A stretch of 64,000 nt of DNA, taken from positions 434,001 through 498,000 of the forward strand of contig WHUZ01000025.1 of assembly GCA_015179045.1 (NCBI GenBank), given 5' to 3'. The stretch is from Kalaharituber pfeilii (lineage: Eukaryota > Ascomycota > Pezizomycetes > Pezizales > Pezizaceae). Made by a program: the position numbers and the translations under genes. Positions 49,589-59,849 of this stretch are shown in pieces. How positions within the stretch are numbered: the first letter of the stretch is position 1; each line of letters starts with the position of its first letter. The notes beneath the pieces are model-generated. The model saw only the letters and a program-made list of their open reading frames with translations, had not been told where the DNA came from and did not search any database.

Positions 49589-49766
49589 ACAGGTTGCAAC
49601 CGACCATTTCACAAATCGTTGCACCAAAAGGTTAGAACTACCGGTGATCACCGGTAGTACAGTCGGGATATATAGAGGTGTCTGGCACTGTCCAGCCGCT
49701 CGCACCAGGTCACTTGCCACCTAAGAACTCAAGAACCCTGGTCATTGGTTTGTTTCTAGGTCTAGT
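49589..49766 (+). repeat. LTR-like repeat family, copy 2, with 22-bp palindrome
   Basis: This unit is related to 47,404-47,590 by eye. It includes gcaaccgacc, a perfect 22-bp palindrome (49,637-49,658, centred on ggtgatcacc), gggatatatagaggtgtc and ccacctaagaactca. Confidence 0.6.
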
Positions 49767-50964
49767 AACTTCACTCGCACTGTGTATGTCACACCATCCA
49801 CCATGCATGATATACTCTAGTAGCAACTTTACTAGATTACTCAGGGTTGTCACTGACTTACTGGAAATAACTATCAGAGAAAATACTCCAGTGACACTAA
49901 GCAGGTGTCATAGGAAACCCCAGTTTTTACCTTTGAGAAATGTAGTAAGTAATGTCAATTACTACAAACTATATGCCTCTACACATCATCGCATACGTGT
50001 ATTGACTTTAATCTTTTGTAACATGCCTTATCTAATTCAAAAAGCTATAATACAACAAAAGCTTAGAAGCGATATAAAAGCTATCATAATGCTTATAATT
50101 CTTAATTGATATATAATAAGCCTATGAATATGAATAGAATATCTATAATTTGTAGATGTATCTGAATATTAATATGAATTAGAATTAGTAACAACTTCTA
50201 CTATATAAGTCTATCTCTACTCTTAGCTATTATAAATTATTTTATATTATAGCTTATAAACTATTTTTAGTTCATTGTATAACTCTTCCAGCTAACGATA
50301 TAAGTTAAAAGTTTAATATATTATTTATCTTTTATTACCTATTTATAGTATTTATTTACTAATTTAGTATATTATATTGCTACTCTACTGATTATTTAGA
50401 TACTGAAACTTCTACTCTTACTATATTTTTATAAGTATTATAATACTTATCTACTTAATTTACTAGAATATTGTACTACTATTTTATTATATTATTTAAG
50501 TAGTTGTTTACTTAGTATATTAGACTACTATAGCTTATATTTTTATATATATTTATTATCTACTTTAGACTCTTAGTATACTGAATTACTCTTAAACTTG
50601 TAGTATTGAGTATATTTTATTTATATATTAAGTGCAAGCTACTCTGTTCTAGTAGTATCTTATTCACTTGGCTTATTGTAGATATAACTATAGGATAACT
50701 AGGCCTATAAGCCATTTTCCAGCTAGTAAATTGTTTTATTTTATAATACAGAATGCCAGATCAAACACTCAATACTACGGATACCTATCGTTCGGCTTGC
50801 GTCACACGTAGACTTTGTGGGCACACATATTAGAGTATCTGTAGATTTCGTTTGTCGTGCTATATATTGTAAATCAGGAAATTTGAAGCTGGGCGCAATG
50901 CTTACTCATCTGCATGCCTCCTTGTAGAGTACGGTACACTGAGGGGGTGGTCGGAAACGAACAG
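49767..50964. other. AT-rich gene-free tract
   Basis: From about 49,930 to 50,760 the sequence is dominated by A and T, is very rich in TA dinucleotides and has no ORF. It resembles an old repeat eroded by C-to-T change, as produced by repeat-induced point mutation. No family could be assigned. Confidence 0.5.
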
Positions 50965-50978
50965 GAATTTTGCGGATT

Positions 50979-51098
50979 TTCTTATCACGTAACCACGCGT
51001 GAAGCTGTGGGTCTAGACCCTCAAAGCCCGGAGGCAGGCTTATCTAACTACTAGGCTCGACCCCACCCCGCCCACCTCTACGAGGCAATAAAAATAGC
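50979..51098 (-). mobile_element. 120-bp retrotransposon 3' end (minus), 14-bp TSD
   Basis: The sequence ttcttatcacgtaaccacgc...gggtctagaccctc...cggaggcaggc matches the second tail and its 3' UTR. It is flanked by gaattttgcggatt at 50,965-50,978 and 51,099-51,112. The A tail is very short in this copy. Confidence 0.88.
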
Positions 51099-51112
51099 GA
51101 ATTTTGCGGATT

Positions 51113-51973
51113 AATAATTATTCAGGACCGATCAATTACCTATGATGACCGAGGCGGTAAATGAGCTAAGTTATGTGCATTAGAAGGATTCATCTGCAGA
51201 AGGGAAATAGCTCTAGGAGGCTGTCACCGTGGATCTTGAATGGGTTGGAAGAATCTGAGCTATCAATGGCTCTATACATGACTCTTTGTTTGCACTCTAC
51301 TAGTACATAATAGTCGTCCTATGGCAAGTGAAGTGTACAGCAATTGCAATCAAATTTAAACCCTAAACGGGGCTGCAGTGGCGCGAGGCCATGTATTCTG
51401 CTCTTTTGAAAAACTGGAAGCATTGATAAGGGCCCCGGAATGCCCATAGGATGTCTTAGTAAACCCCCGGCCATCAAGCACGTTAGTGGAAGAAGTTCTC
51501 ATAATTACAGATTATCGAAAGTTCTATCCACCACTCGTATGAAAGCCCGTCTCCGGAGATAAAGCTTGGAGCAACAAAAGTTTCGAAAGTGTATTCTACA
51601 AAGTCTCAGATCACGCGATCATGCATACGTCAATAGATTAGGAGATCTGGGTAAGCATAATTTTCTCTCTCATAGGTCAATTATGTATGCTGGAAGCAAG
51701 AACAGGTGCACCTCATCGCAATCTACTTTGGATTTCGGTAGTTGAAATATTATTAGCAACTGAAAGGAGGACGCGTTATGTGGTCCCTGGTCCCTGCCCT
51801 GACCTACCATGATGTAGCAGCTGAAATCTCGAACTGTACTGAGCATACTAGTTCATAACAATTGCTATGACAATGGAAATATCACCTAAATGAAAAATCC
51901 AGAGCAAGTTTGGCATCATAACCGTAATTTCGAATTAAAAAACCCCGACCGACAATTCGGTGTCCCAATGTTT
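51113..51973. other. Gene-free stretch
   Basis: No coding sequence or repeat is recognised. It lies downstream of the CCC1-like gene, so its right end may contain that gene's 3' UTR. Confidence 0.45.
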
Positions 51974-53361
51974 TCAACCCCCCATTCGACCTAACAGCCT
52001 CACAATACCCATCGCTCCTCCCGCTGCCATTCCTCCCACCAGCACCATCTCCACTCCCCCCTTAACGCCTTCCAATATCGTCTGTCCCACCAGCTCCTCA
52101 TCCCTGCCTCCCCCCCTCTGTCAGCCATGCCGCCGTTCTCCTCATCGTCATCACCACTTTTCCAACCCTTCTCCTCACCTTCATTATCCATAATCAATGT
52201 CTTCCACGCACCGAATCCGAATAAACATACCCCCATAACGCCCACACTCCAGATTAATCCCCGTATCACCTCTTGGCGACCAACGAAGAAGTATGGTACA
52301 AGCGGTATAAACCCGCCCAAAAAGTAACCCATGGAAATCGTCAGTGCGGATATAGTAGCGCGGTTTTGTGCCGGTGGTGACAGGTTGTAGTGAAACCGGA
52401 TAAGGAGGGAAAGCAATTGCATCCGAGGGTAATCTGGAGAAAGTATGTGCTTAATCAAGGAGTTGTTTAGGTCCGGGGGTAATTTATATGGCAGGAATAT
52501 ATTGTTCAGATATCTTGGTATAGGGGAAGGTGATCTTGCATCTTCTTCGGAGAGATGGGAATGGTAACTGTTAATAAGGGATAAGGTATGTGCTACGGTA
52601 GAGTTATAGTATTCACTCTCTCCTCGCGCAGCTAACCAGCCTCCGAGTCCCATGCTGATGCTACCTGCGATGAGCTCTGCTAAGCCACCGTAGACGACAA
52701 CTCGGGTATCGTTGAATGTAGATAGCCCTGCGGTTAGGGCAAAGGGAACGGTGAGGCCATCAGAGAGTCCAATGATAGCATCTGAAACCACCCTAGGTGA
52801 GAAATTTAAACCGCAAGGGGAAGATGGGGATTCAGATGAGGATTCATCGATGTCCAGCGAGTGAGTGATGTCGACCAGGGATAGGAGCTGGTCGTGGGAG
52901 CTGGGGAAAGTGCCGTTGCTGGTCCCGTTCCTATCCCTCTTGAAGGTTCGCCATAGAAAGGGTGTGCGTTGGTTACCCTCGCCGTCGTCGCCGTCAGGGG
53001 TTTCGAAATCAGAAGTTTCATCTAACTCACTAGAACTTTCATGACCGCCTCCTGAGCGATACTGGGAAGCTCCCCGATTCCTGGAGTATTTCCGCCGTGG
53101 AGGCTTGAAATTCTGCTGTGCATTACTTGACACAGGATATGGCGGTGAGGAAAATGGCGCAAGAGTCGAGCCTAAGGGTGATAAAGGTGATGTGGCGGAA
53201 TGCCGAGATTTCGAAGGGAATACCAGAGTTTTGAGGTAACCTAGCACCATTGCTACAATCTTGCAAGGGAGTGATTCCGAGTTATGTGAGGATGGATGGA
53301 CTGGACCCGTATTTCCGTCTGCACTCAATTCAAAAGTAAATTTCAAGAGCAAGTCGTTCAT
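51974..53361 (-). CDS. CCC1/VIT1-family vacuolar Fe/Mn transporter
   Basis: The minus-strand frame from the ATG at 53,361 encodes a ~195-residue low-complexity, acidic and serine-rich N-terminus. The CCC1 core follows (VVSDAIIGLSDGLTVPFALTAGLSTF, here listed in parts: VVSDAIIGLSDG, LTVPFALTAG). Then come GLAELIAGSISMGLGGWLAARGE and the membrane segments ALTISMGYFLGGFIPLVPYF and LIWSVGVMGVCLFGFGAWKT. Such proteins move Fe or Mn into the vacuole. The open frame runs to 52,000 with an unlikely tryptophan-rich end. The family's last membrane segment (GGVEMVLVGGMAAGGAMGIV) sits in another frame, ending at the TGA 51,976-51,974. Either a ~71-nt intron is spliced (GTGAGG donor in the DNEG codons, GCTGAC branch, weak acceptor after the G run) or the seven-G run at about 52,110 has lost one G. 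M38 (MVLGYLKTLVF) is an alternative start. Confidence 0.88.
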
Positions 53362-55511
53362 GCCGTACTGAGATATTCCGGCTGAGGGAATTTAGAGCAT
53401 TACTCTTCCTCATATCAAACTGTTGTCCAACCTTCGTTTCTGCTGTTCCTAGTATGTTTTTGACCGAAAGTCCAGTTGTCAGCTTCCATCAATTCAGAGA
53501 ACAACATAATTCATTCACTGCACTCCCGCACTCAACTGTACCGTGCTTGGTACCCCCATCCGCAAATGAAACAACTTCGACACAAACAAGCAAGGTCCAA
53601 CATCATCCATTCGTGACAGGGAGTGAAGGCGACTTACCGGACTTTTGATCGATAAATCTCAATGGAGACCCACTATGATGAGGAAGCCGGCTGTCTAACA
53701 CAATTCTGCCACTGTTATTGGAATCGTTCAAATTCCGCACAGAGAACAGATTTGATGCAGCTTAGGAATCAGAAGCGTAATCCACCCAGGCCAGAGCCGA
53801 CGAGGAAAATTCGTGATAAATTGTTCAGCTTTTCAGCGATTGTAACTCAACAGTTCCGATATTTTCAATGGCTTTACGTTTCCATACGAAGAAGTTTGAG
53901 CTACCTAACTTTCGCTCCAACCAATTGACCCCGTAGTCGTCGGAATTTGTCACCCTTAACCTTTTCTTCGCTAATGTTGAGCAAGATGTTAATTTCCTCT
54001 TTTGGAACTGCGGTTCATATTTCTCCCGCCGGCTGCCCGTCGAGCTGTGAGTTTTGAGGGTGAAACTTATCGATATTTAGATGGATGATAAACTCTTGAT
54101 GGTGTTAAGAGGTGAGGATGCCGTTGGTTGCAAATAGGCAGGGCGGCTTTTGTGACGCCAGAGCTAAGATTTGCCTTTATGCTGCTTCTCGGGTTCTCAA
54201 TGGTTGAATAAATTTCAATTTCAGTTCTAGTACCTCTAATACCGGGAGGGAAGATACAGTTACACTATCGCGACATGTGGACCCTTAGCAGTTGAAGTAT
54301 CCTGACTCACGCTCGCAGCATCAAGTTCCAAGTTCCGGTGTGGTGAGAAGACTGGTCCGCTCTGGATCGGAGATAGAGTGCGTAATATATGAGCAGGTAA
54401 TCGAAAGTATATGAAATAATCTAAAAATTGCGGAAGGCGAAATCAATTGGAACTTTGAGATGTGGTGCAAATCACGCAATCGTGTTCAAGGATAGCACTA
54501 TGGGGCTGGAGATTGACTAAGAGAGACACAATATTTCTGCAGCTCGCCGGTTAGTTGTAGGAAGAACGAGGCAATCCAATGGATGTACTGGGACAGATGG
54601 CGTTGCGAAGGCGACGAGAGTGGCTTTTTCCTGGTTTAGAAGAGCAGATTTGCAAATTTGGTTCAATTCTATGAGATTAGGCAGAGAGTTCGTTGAGGGC
54701 TTTTCAATATTCGATAATAGTAATGGAGTAAGTATGCTACGGGTAGCACATGCTTATAGCTGGGATCTCAGATGACATCCGAATTTTGGATCCGCCACAT
54801 TCATGAAGAGCCATGACTTGTTAGTCAGGTGCCAGCTTATTCATTGCCTAAAACGGTGCAGCGAATCGTGTTGATTCCGATTTCTCTCACCATGAAAGGC
54901 GACAAAGCTTAAATTTGGGATACAGAGTGTAAGGAACCATCACATGCATTCGAATTTCAAGGGCACATCGGTGTAGCTGCGAGCTGTGAAAGAAACCAAG
55001 CTCGAAAGCATTTGCAATGTCAAGGAATATAAACATATAGTCAATTTGCCACTTGTTCGGAGCGTACATGAGAATTGTGCACAAACTGTATTACAGTGAG
55101 TTAAATTATATTCCAATTTCTTGTTACAAAAGCGTGATATATTTAAATAGTGATACACTCACTAGCTAAAGCACTAATTGGGCTTGGGGTGGCTACAGTA
55201 GCTTACCAATGAGAGCGAGGATAAATGTCAGCAGGAATTTGGTTTCCAACAGCCACGCCAAGAATGGTTCACGTGTCTCAAGTGGAAATTACGCTCCTTT
55301 TATACTTACTGATTTAAAAAGTATTTAAATACTAGCGGTGGTCATCAATTATCTACAGTAAAGTAAATGAAACATTTGTACATTTCATATCTAGCCATTT
55401 GTGGCCGGCAATTGATGACCGGTCCAAAATGCAAAAAAGCTAAGGCTTGTACTCTGTAATTGTAGTCTCATTCACCCGTACCCCGCATATCAACACAACT
55501 ACAGATTCGCA
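53362..55511. other. Gene-free stretch
   Basis: About 2.1 kb without a credible gene or recognised repeat. The ORFs present are short, without introns or domain signatures. The left end should hold the promoter of the CCC1-like gene. Confidence 0.5.
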
Positions 55512-56954
55512 ATGCCTCATATAAGCCAAAAAGCGTCAATACAGAAGAAAATCGATGCTGAAATCGATGTTTTGATGACAGCAATGGAGTATGATTTAGA
55601 TTCGGAGTTTGACTCAGAGTACAGTTCAGAGGAAGAAGAGGAGGACTTAGAGGAGCTTGATTTTTTTTTTTTTTTTTTTTTTTATATCAATACTCGCATG
55701 CCGCCCTATGGGCTATGGCGAGGGTTTATCAAAAGAAGAAAACAAATTGAAGGCTAGATACATGTAGTGCACGCGGTGCTAGTAAATGATGCGGGTGAAG
55801 TTCAGTACAGAATGGGTCCTTCACTTCCTGCCTCTGTCCCAGTCGTACTGCTCTGCTCGGAGCCATCTTCCTCCGAGTCTCACCCTGTCACTTCCCGATA
55901 CCTCATCCAGGTACACCACCACCGAACTTGTCTTCTTTCCCTCCTCAAGTAAAGTCTGCTTTTTTCTTAACCATCGGATCCCCGTGATTCTTCCTAGATC
56001 CTGATTGGCTGCCTCCATCCATCGTCGGACCCCAAGGTCTTTTCTCAGGGCTATCCCGTGGACTACAATGCCGGTCTTTGTGGTGTTGGCATTGGGAGTG
56101 GTCGGAGGTGAGGATTTGGCTTTGCGGGCTTGGGGGGGTTTGGTGGGTGCTGGGGTGGGGGTTGGTGAGAGGGTTGGTGCGGGCGTGGGGGAGAGGGTGG
56201 GGGAGAGGAGCTTGAGGAGCTAATAGATTGGAGTGATTATATTGCAGCTGATCGATATTTCAACCGTGGCAAAAACTCTGCTGGAAGGCAAGACTCAAAT
56301 ATTCTATCAAATTTGATTAATGAATATCCAGATTCAGCATTTCTTGCTATTTTTCAGATGCGAAGAACCTCCTTTTGGCAGCTAGTAGATCTTCTCCAAA
56401 ATGCCGGTGGAAATGACTATTGGCAGCAGAAAACGAATTCGCCTTCAGCAGGCCGTATAGCCTGTCCTATTCATGAACAGATAGCTGTGGCTTCATATGT
56501 ACTTGGTGGAGGAAGTAGAGGAAGTGGAGATTTAGAGCGAGAGAGGATTGCATTAAATATTGGTAAAGGGACTGTATTCAAATATCTTTGGCGTACAGTT
56601 GGACTTTTAGCTCAGATCATGCCTGAATATGTGCAGTGGCCTACCGAGGCTGAGAGGAACGAAAAACATCACAACATTTTTAGTCGATGCATCGGTTTCC
56701 TTGATGGGTCAAATATCAATCTACGAGATAAGCCAAAGAAGGACCCAGAAGCCTACTTCTCGAGAAAAAAAATTACGGATTCAATTTGCAAGCCATATGC
56801 AATTGGGAAGGGCGATTCATTTGGGTCTGGATGGGATACACAGCAAGTGTCCATGATTCTACAGTGTTTAAAGCCACCGACGTTTATAAGAACAGAAGTC
56901 AATTTATGCCAGATAAAGCTTATGAAATCGATAAATACTGTTATATTAATAATT
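55512..56954 (+). pseudogene. Harbinger/PIF-like DDE transposase, interrupted and truncated
   Basis: The ATG at 55,512 begins an acidic N-terminus (SEFDSEYSSEEEEEDLEEL). A retrotransposon with a 12-bp duplication (55,661-56,203) interrupts it. Without the insert the frame continues exactly into EELIDWSDYIAADRYFNRG. The DDE_Tnp_4-type core follows, with the first acidic residue in FLDGSNINL (about 56,695). A frameshift at the A run near 56,768-56,775 moves NYGFNLQAICNWEGRFIWV and ASVHDSTVF (second acidic residue) into the next frame. The sequence is cut by a miniature element at 56,955 before a clear third acidic residue. It is dead as it stands. The host transposon's own ends were not found. 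Confidence 0.88.
55661..56203 (-). mobile_element. Non-LTR retrotransposon inserted in the transposase gene (minus), 12-bp TSD
   Basis: T run, reverse-complement tail with hairpin at 55,703-55,713, ORF1 block on the minus strand (56,018-55,821: LGRITGIRWLRKKQTL, SSVVVYLDEV), then a proline-rich linker. It is flanked by agaggagcttga at 55,649-55,660 and 56,204-56,215. Confidence 0.92.
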
Positions 56955-57276
56955 TAGTGTGCGCAAGGCGGGTCGGGGCGGGTTTTGCCCCCCTACGACC
57001 TGCCCGTAACCCGCCCCGCCCCGTCGGCCTCTTTGGCCAACCCGCCTGCGGGGCCCGCGGGGCCCTGCGGGGCCATGCCTTGGCGCCAAGCTACATATAT
57101 CGGCCACATGTAATGTAGTCACGACAACCATATCTGGCGAGCATATATGGCTGCTAATACAGCCATTGCGGCGGGCATATATGGCTGCTTATATACTCAT
57201 CGCGGGTTTTTGCGGGTTTCCCGTGGCCCCGCGGGCGGGTCGGGTTATGGGTTACCCGACCCGTTTGCGCACCCTA
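56955..57276. mobile_element. GC-rich hAT-like MITE, 322 bp
   Basis: Starts TAGTGTGCGCAAGGCGGGTC and ends with the inverted relative GACCCGTTTGCGCACCCTA, so imperfect TIRs fit the hAT YARNG rule. The interior is strikingly GC-rich (GGGGCCCGCGGGGCCC-type runs) against AT-rich flanks. The expected 8-bp duplication is not clear; only AATT is shared at both edges. It has no coding capacity. Confidence 0.75.
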
Positions 57277-57618
57277 AATTATATATCTACTCCTATATCT
57301 CAGGACCAATAGTAGTTAGCAAATATAATAGAACAATTCAGCAATTACTTAATAAAGATAAGAAAAGAGATGCTATATCTGATAGCATTCCAGCTAATAC
57401 TAATGGAAAAGCTTTCTTGAAGGATCTTCTCTACTAGATACCAGGGGTACTAGTACTTCTTCTCTTTGTATCCTATCTTATAGTTCTCATTAAGTACAAG
57501 ACCTTATACCTTCTTCTCTATCTCTTTATTTTCTTATAAGTCAATTACTAGTATAGAGCCTTCCTTCTCCTTCTTCTTCTATGAAAATTCCTCTTTTAGA
57601 TAAGTTTGATGAGGATAT
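57277..57618. other. AT-rich gene-free tract
   Basis: AT-rich sequence with only chance ORFs. The first bases continue the frame of the broken transposase for a few codons across the MITE (YISTPIS) before a stop. Confidence 0.4.
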
Positions 57619-57623
57619 AAAGG

Positions 57624-57861
57624 TGTCATGACGGTATGACATGGCGGTATGCGAGCGTACCCAGAGCAGGGCTAAAATGCAGTGAGCTACGGGTCATGTG
57701 ACCGGCCCACCCCTGCTATGCCTGAAGACCTGGCGCGAACCGGTACCAAGAGCCCATATGCATGGATACTCCTATATATCCCGACCGTACTACCAGGGGT
57801 CACCGGTAGTTCTACCTTTTGGTGCAACGGTTTGCAAGACGGTCGGTTGCAACCCGTAACA
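57624..57861 (-). mobile_element. Solo LTR, 238 bp (minus), 5-bp TSD
   Basis: On the plus strand it runs from TGTCATGACGG to CCCGTAACA, so it has TG...CA ends in either direction. It is flanked by AAAGG at 57,619-57,623 and 57,862-57,866. On the minus strand it starts TGTTACGGGTTGCAACCGAC and carries a TATATA box. It defines the family of the repeats at 47,404 and 49,589. Confidence 0.85.
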
Positions 57862-57866
57862 AAAGG

Positions 57867-58414
57867 AGCTTGACAACTTTTTCTACTTAATCTAATAATA
57901 GATTAGAAGTTCATAAATTATCAATAATAATAAATATCTTAACATATTTATCTCTTACTTATAGAACTCTACTCTTACCTTTTTCTATTAAAACTTCCCA
58001 ATCTTATATACTATAGCTCTTACTCTATTACAGATAATTTTCTAAAACTCTTTAGCTATTACTAAGGCTATTTAAAAAAGTCAGATATATAAGCAATAGA
58101 GTAGAATACAGAATTTCTTTATTAAAATTAATAACTTCAATAAAATAGTAAAGATTCTTAACTCTATTCTTATCTTCTATATTTCTGCCAATATTTAGAA
58201 AGATATATAAAACTTTCTAGCTGAATAAAGATATACCCTCTTCTACCCTCAAAAATAAGAAGAATAATAATATACTTAAAAACTAATTCACAAAAAGAAG
58301 AAAGGCAATTGATATATCAAGTATGGAAAAAGTAGATACAAGGTTACCTCTTACTAGAAAAAGAAGTAGTAGAACTATAAGAGATAAGAGAAGGAAGAGG
58401 AGAAACTTAAGATA
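57867..58414. other. AT-rich gene-free tract
   Basis: AT-rich, with TA-dense sequence and no ORF. It probably represents a decayed repeat between two solo LTRs. Confidence 0.4.
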
Positions 58415-58419
58415 AAGCC

Positions 58420-59467
58420 TGTTACAGCCCATGCCCTACAGTCTCCGCACACTAAGCCACAACCGCCGGCAAGCCACGACCGCCGGCAAGCCATGACCGC
58501 CTCCCGTCAACAGCCGGCAAGCTCATAGAACCGGCTAGCTATAGGTAGCTAGCAAGCTGCCAGTATAACCCGCTAGCTAGTATAGCCCGCCTGCCAGTAC
58601 AGCCCACCTGCTAGTATAGTCCGCCTGCTAGTATAGCCCGCCTGCCAGTACGACCCGCCTGCTAGTATAGCCTGCCTGCTAGTATAGCCCGCCTGCAAGT
58701 ATAGCCCGCCTGCAAGTATGGCCTGCCTGCCGGTACAGCCCGCCTGCTAGTGTAGCCCGCCTGCCAGTACGACCCGCCTGCTAGTATAGCCTGCCTGCTA
58801 GTATAGCCCGCCTGCAAGTATAGCCCGCCTGCAAGTATGGCCTGCCTGCCGGTACAGCCCGCCTGCTAGTGTAGCCCGCCTGCCAGTACGACCCGCCTGC
58901 TAGTATAGCCTGCCTGCTAGTATAGCCCGCCTGCAAGTATAGCCCGCCTGCAAGTATGGCCTGCCTGCCGGTACAGCCCGCCTGCTAGTGTAGCCCCGGC
59001 CGCCTGCCTGTACAGCCCGCCTGCTAGTATAGCCGCCTGCCAGTATAGCCTGCCTGCCATGAAAACTCTGCCTTCACCACTCTGTTCTTACTACTGCCCT
59101 CGTCGCTGCTTCTACCTTTGTATTATGTTTCGTAGCTAATGAACCTATCATGTATATATATAGGCTCTATCTTGCCCTCATGTAAATAGTTCCTTCTCTC
59201 CTTGGCTGTTGTCTTGTCTTTTTAATAGACCCATATGGTTCCTCGCAGTCCATATGTTCTTGTTATTCTTGTCAATCTCTAGATCTAATTCAGTACCTGA
59301 TCTTCTCTGCCTTTTCACCATAGCCTGCCATCGCCGCTGAACTGGAACCGCTGAACTACTCCCTGCAAGCCTCTCCTGTCAAGCCTCTGCCGTTCAGCGC
59401 TTGCGAAACTACTGTTACCCTGAACCGGTCGTATCCTTTAGCAGCACCAGCTCGCCGCCGCGTGACA
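58420..59467 (+). mobile_element. Solo LTR, 1,048 bp, with internal minisatellite, 5-bp TSD
   Basis: Starts TGTTACAGCCCATGCCC and ends CGCCGCGTGACA. It is flanked by AAGCC at 58,415-58,419 and 59,468-59,472. A TATA box (tgtatatatatagg) at 59,151-59,164 suggests a plus-strand promoter, consistent with the U3/R border of an LTR. No internal retrotransposon genes flank it, so this is a recombination product of a full element. Confidence 0.88.
58545..59058 (+). repeat. 17-bp minisatellite with 119-bp higher-order repeat
   Basis: The 17-bp monomer is close to agcccgcctgctagtat. Seven variant monomers form a 119-bp block repeated almost unchanged three times, with block starts (cgaccc) at 58,651, 58,770 and 58,889. 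Diverged monomers lie on both sides. The array sits inside the solo LTR, upstream of its TATA box. Confidence 0.95.
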
Positions 59468-59472
59468 AAGCC

Positions 59473-59727
59473 AAAGAAAAAAGATAAAAAAGAAGTAAAT
59501 ATCCTGGAGTCATGAATCTACTCTCTCGAATTGTAGATATCATAGTGCAAGAAGAAGAAGATAGACTTGAGTCACCTCAAAATATAGGCCGTCAATAAAT
59601 TCGAGAGAATTACTGAGCTATCCAATTTGGAAAACTAGATAGGGACCCTGCTCAGCCTAGTAGGACTCTCTGTCACAGTTACCTCCTCAGTTGCGAGGTA
59701 AAATTCAAGACTAGGAGGGTAGTAAGA
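59473..59727. other. Short gene-free segment
   Basis: No gene is recognised between the solo LTR and the tiny retrotransposon insertion. Confidence 0.4.
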
Positions 59728-59740
59728 GCTATTGTGGACT

Positions 59741-59836
59741 TTTTTTTTTATTTTTTTTTTTTTTATCATTACTCGCATTCCGCCCTGGGGGCTACGGCGA
59801 GGTATAGATTACGTATAGAAGGGTAAGGAAATAAAT
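59741..59836 (-). mobile_element. 96-bp retrotransposon tail (minus), 13-bp TSD
   Basis: A T run followed by the first tail type with hairpin at 59,782-59,792 and about 35 more bases. It is flanked by gctattgtggact at 59,728-59,740 and 59,837-59,849. Confidence 0.92.
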
Positions 59837-59849
59837 GCTATTGTGGACT

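Noticed and set aside
47404..49766. The two LTR-like repeats as the paired LTRs of one retrotransposon
   Set aside because: They are clearly diverged from each other, have no shared 5-bp duplication, and the DNA between them is non-LTR retrotransposon sequence.
58545..59058. CRISPR-like array
   Set aside because: Units are contiguous 17-mers without unique spacers, in a eukaryotic context; it is a minisatellite.
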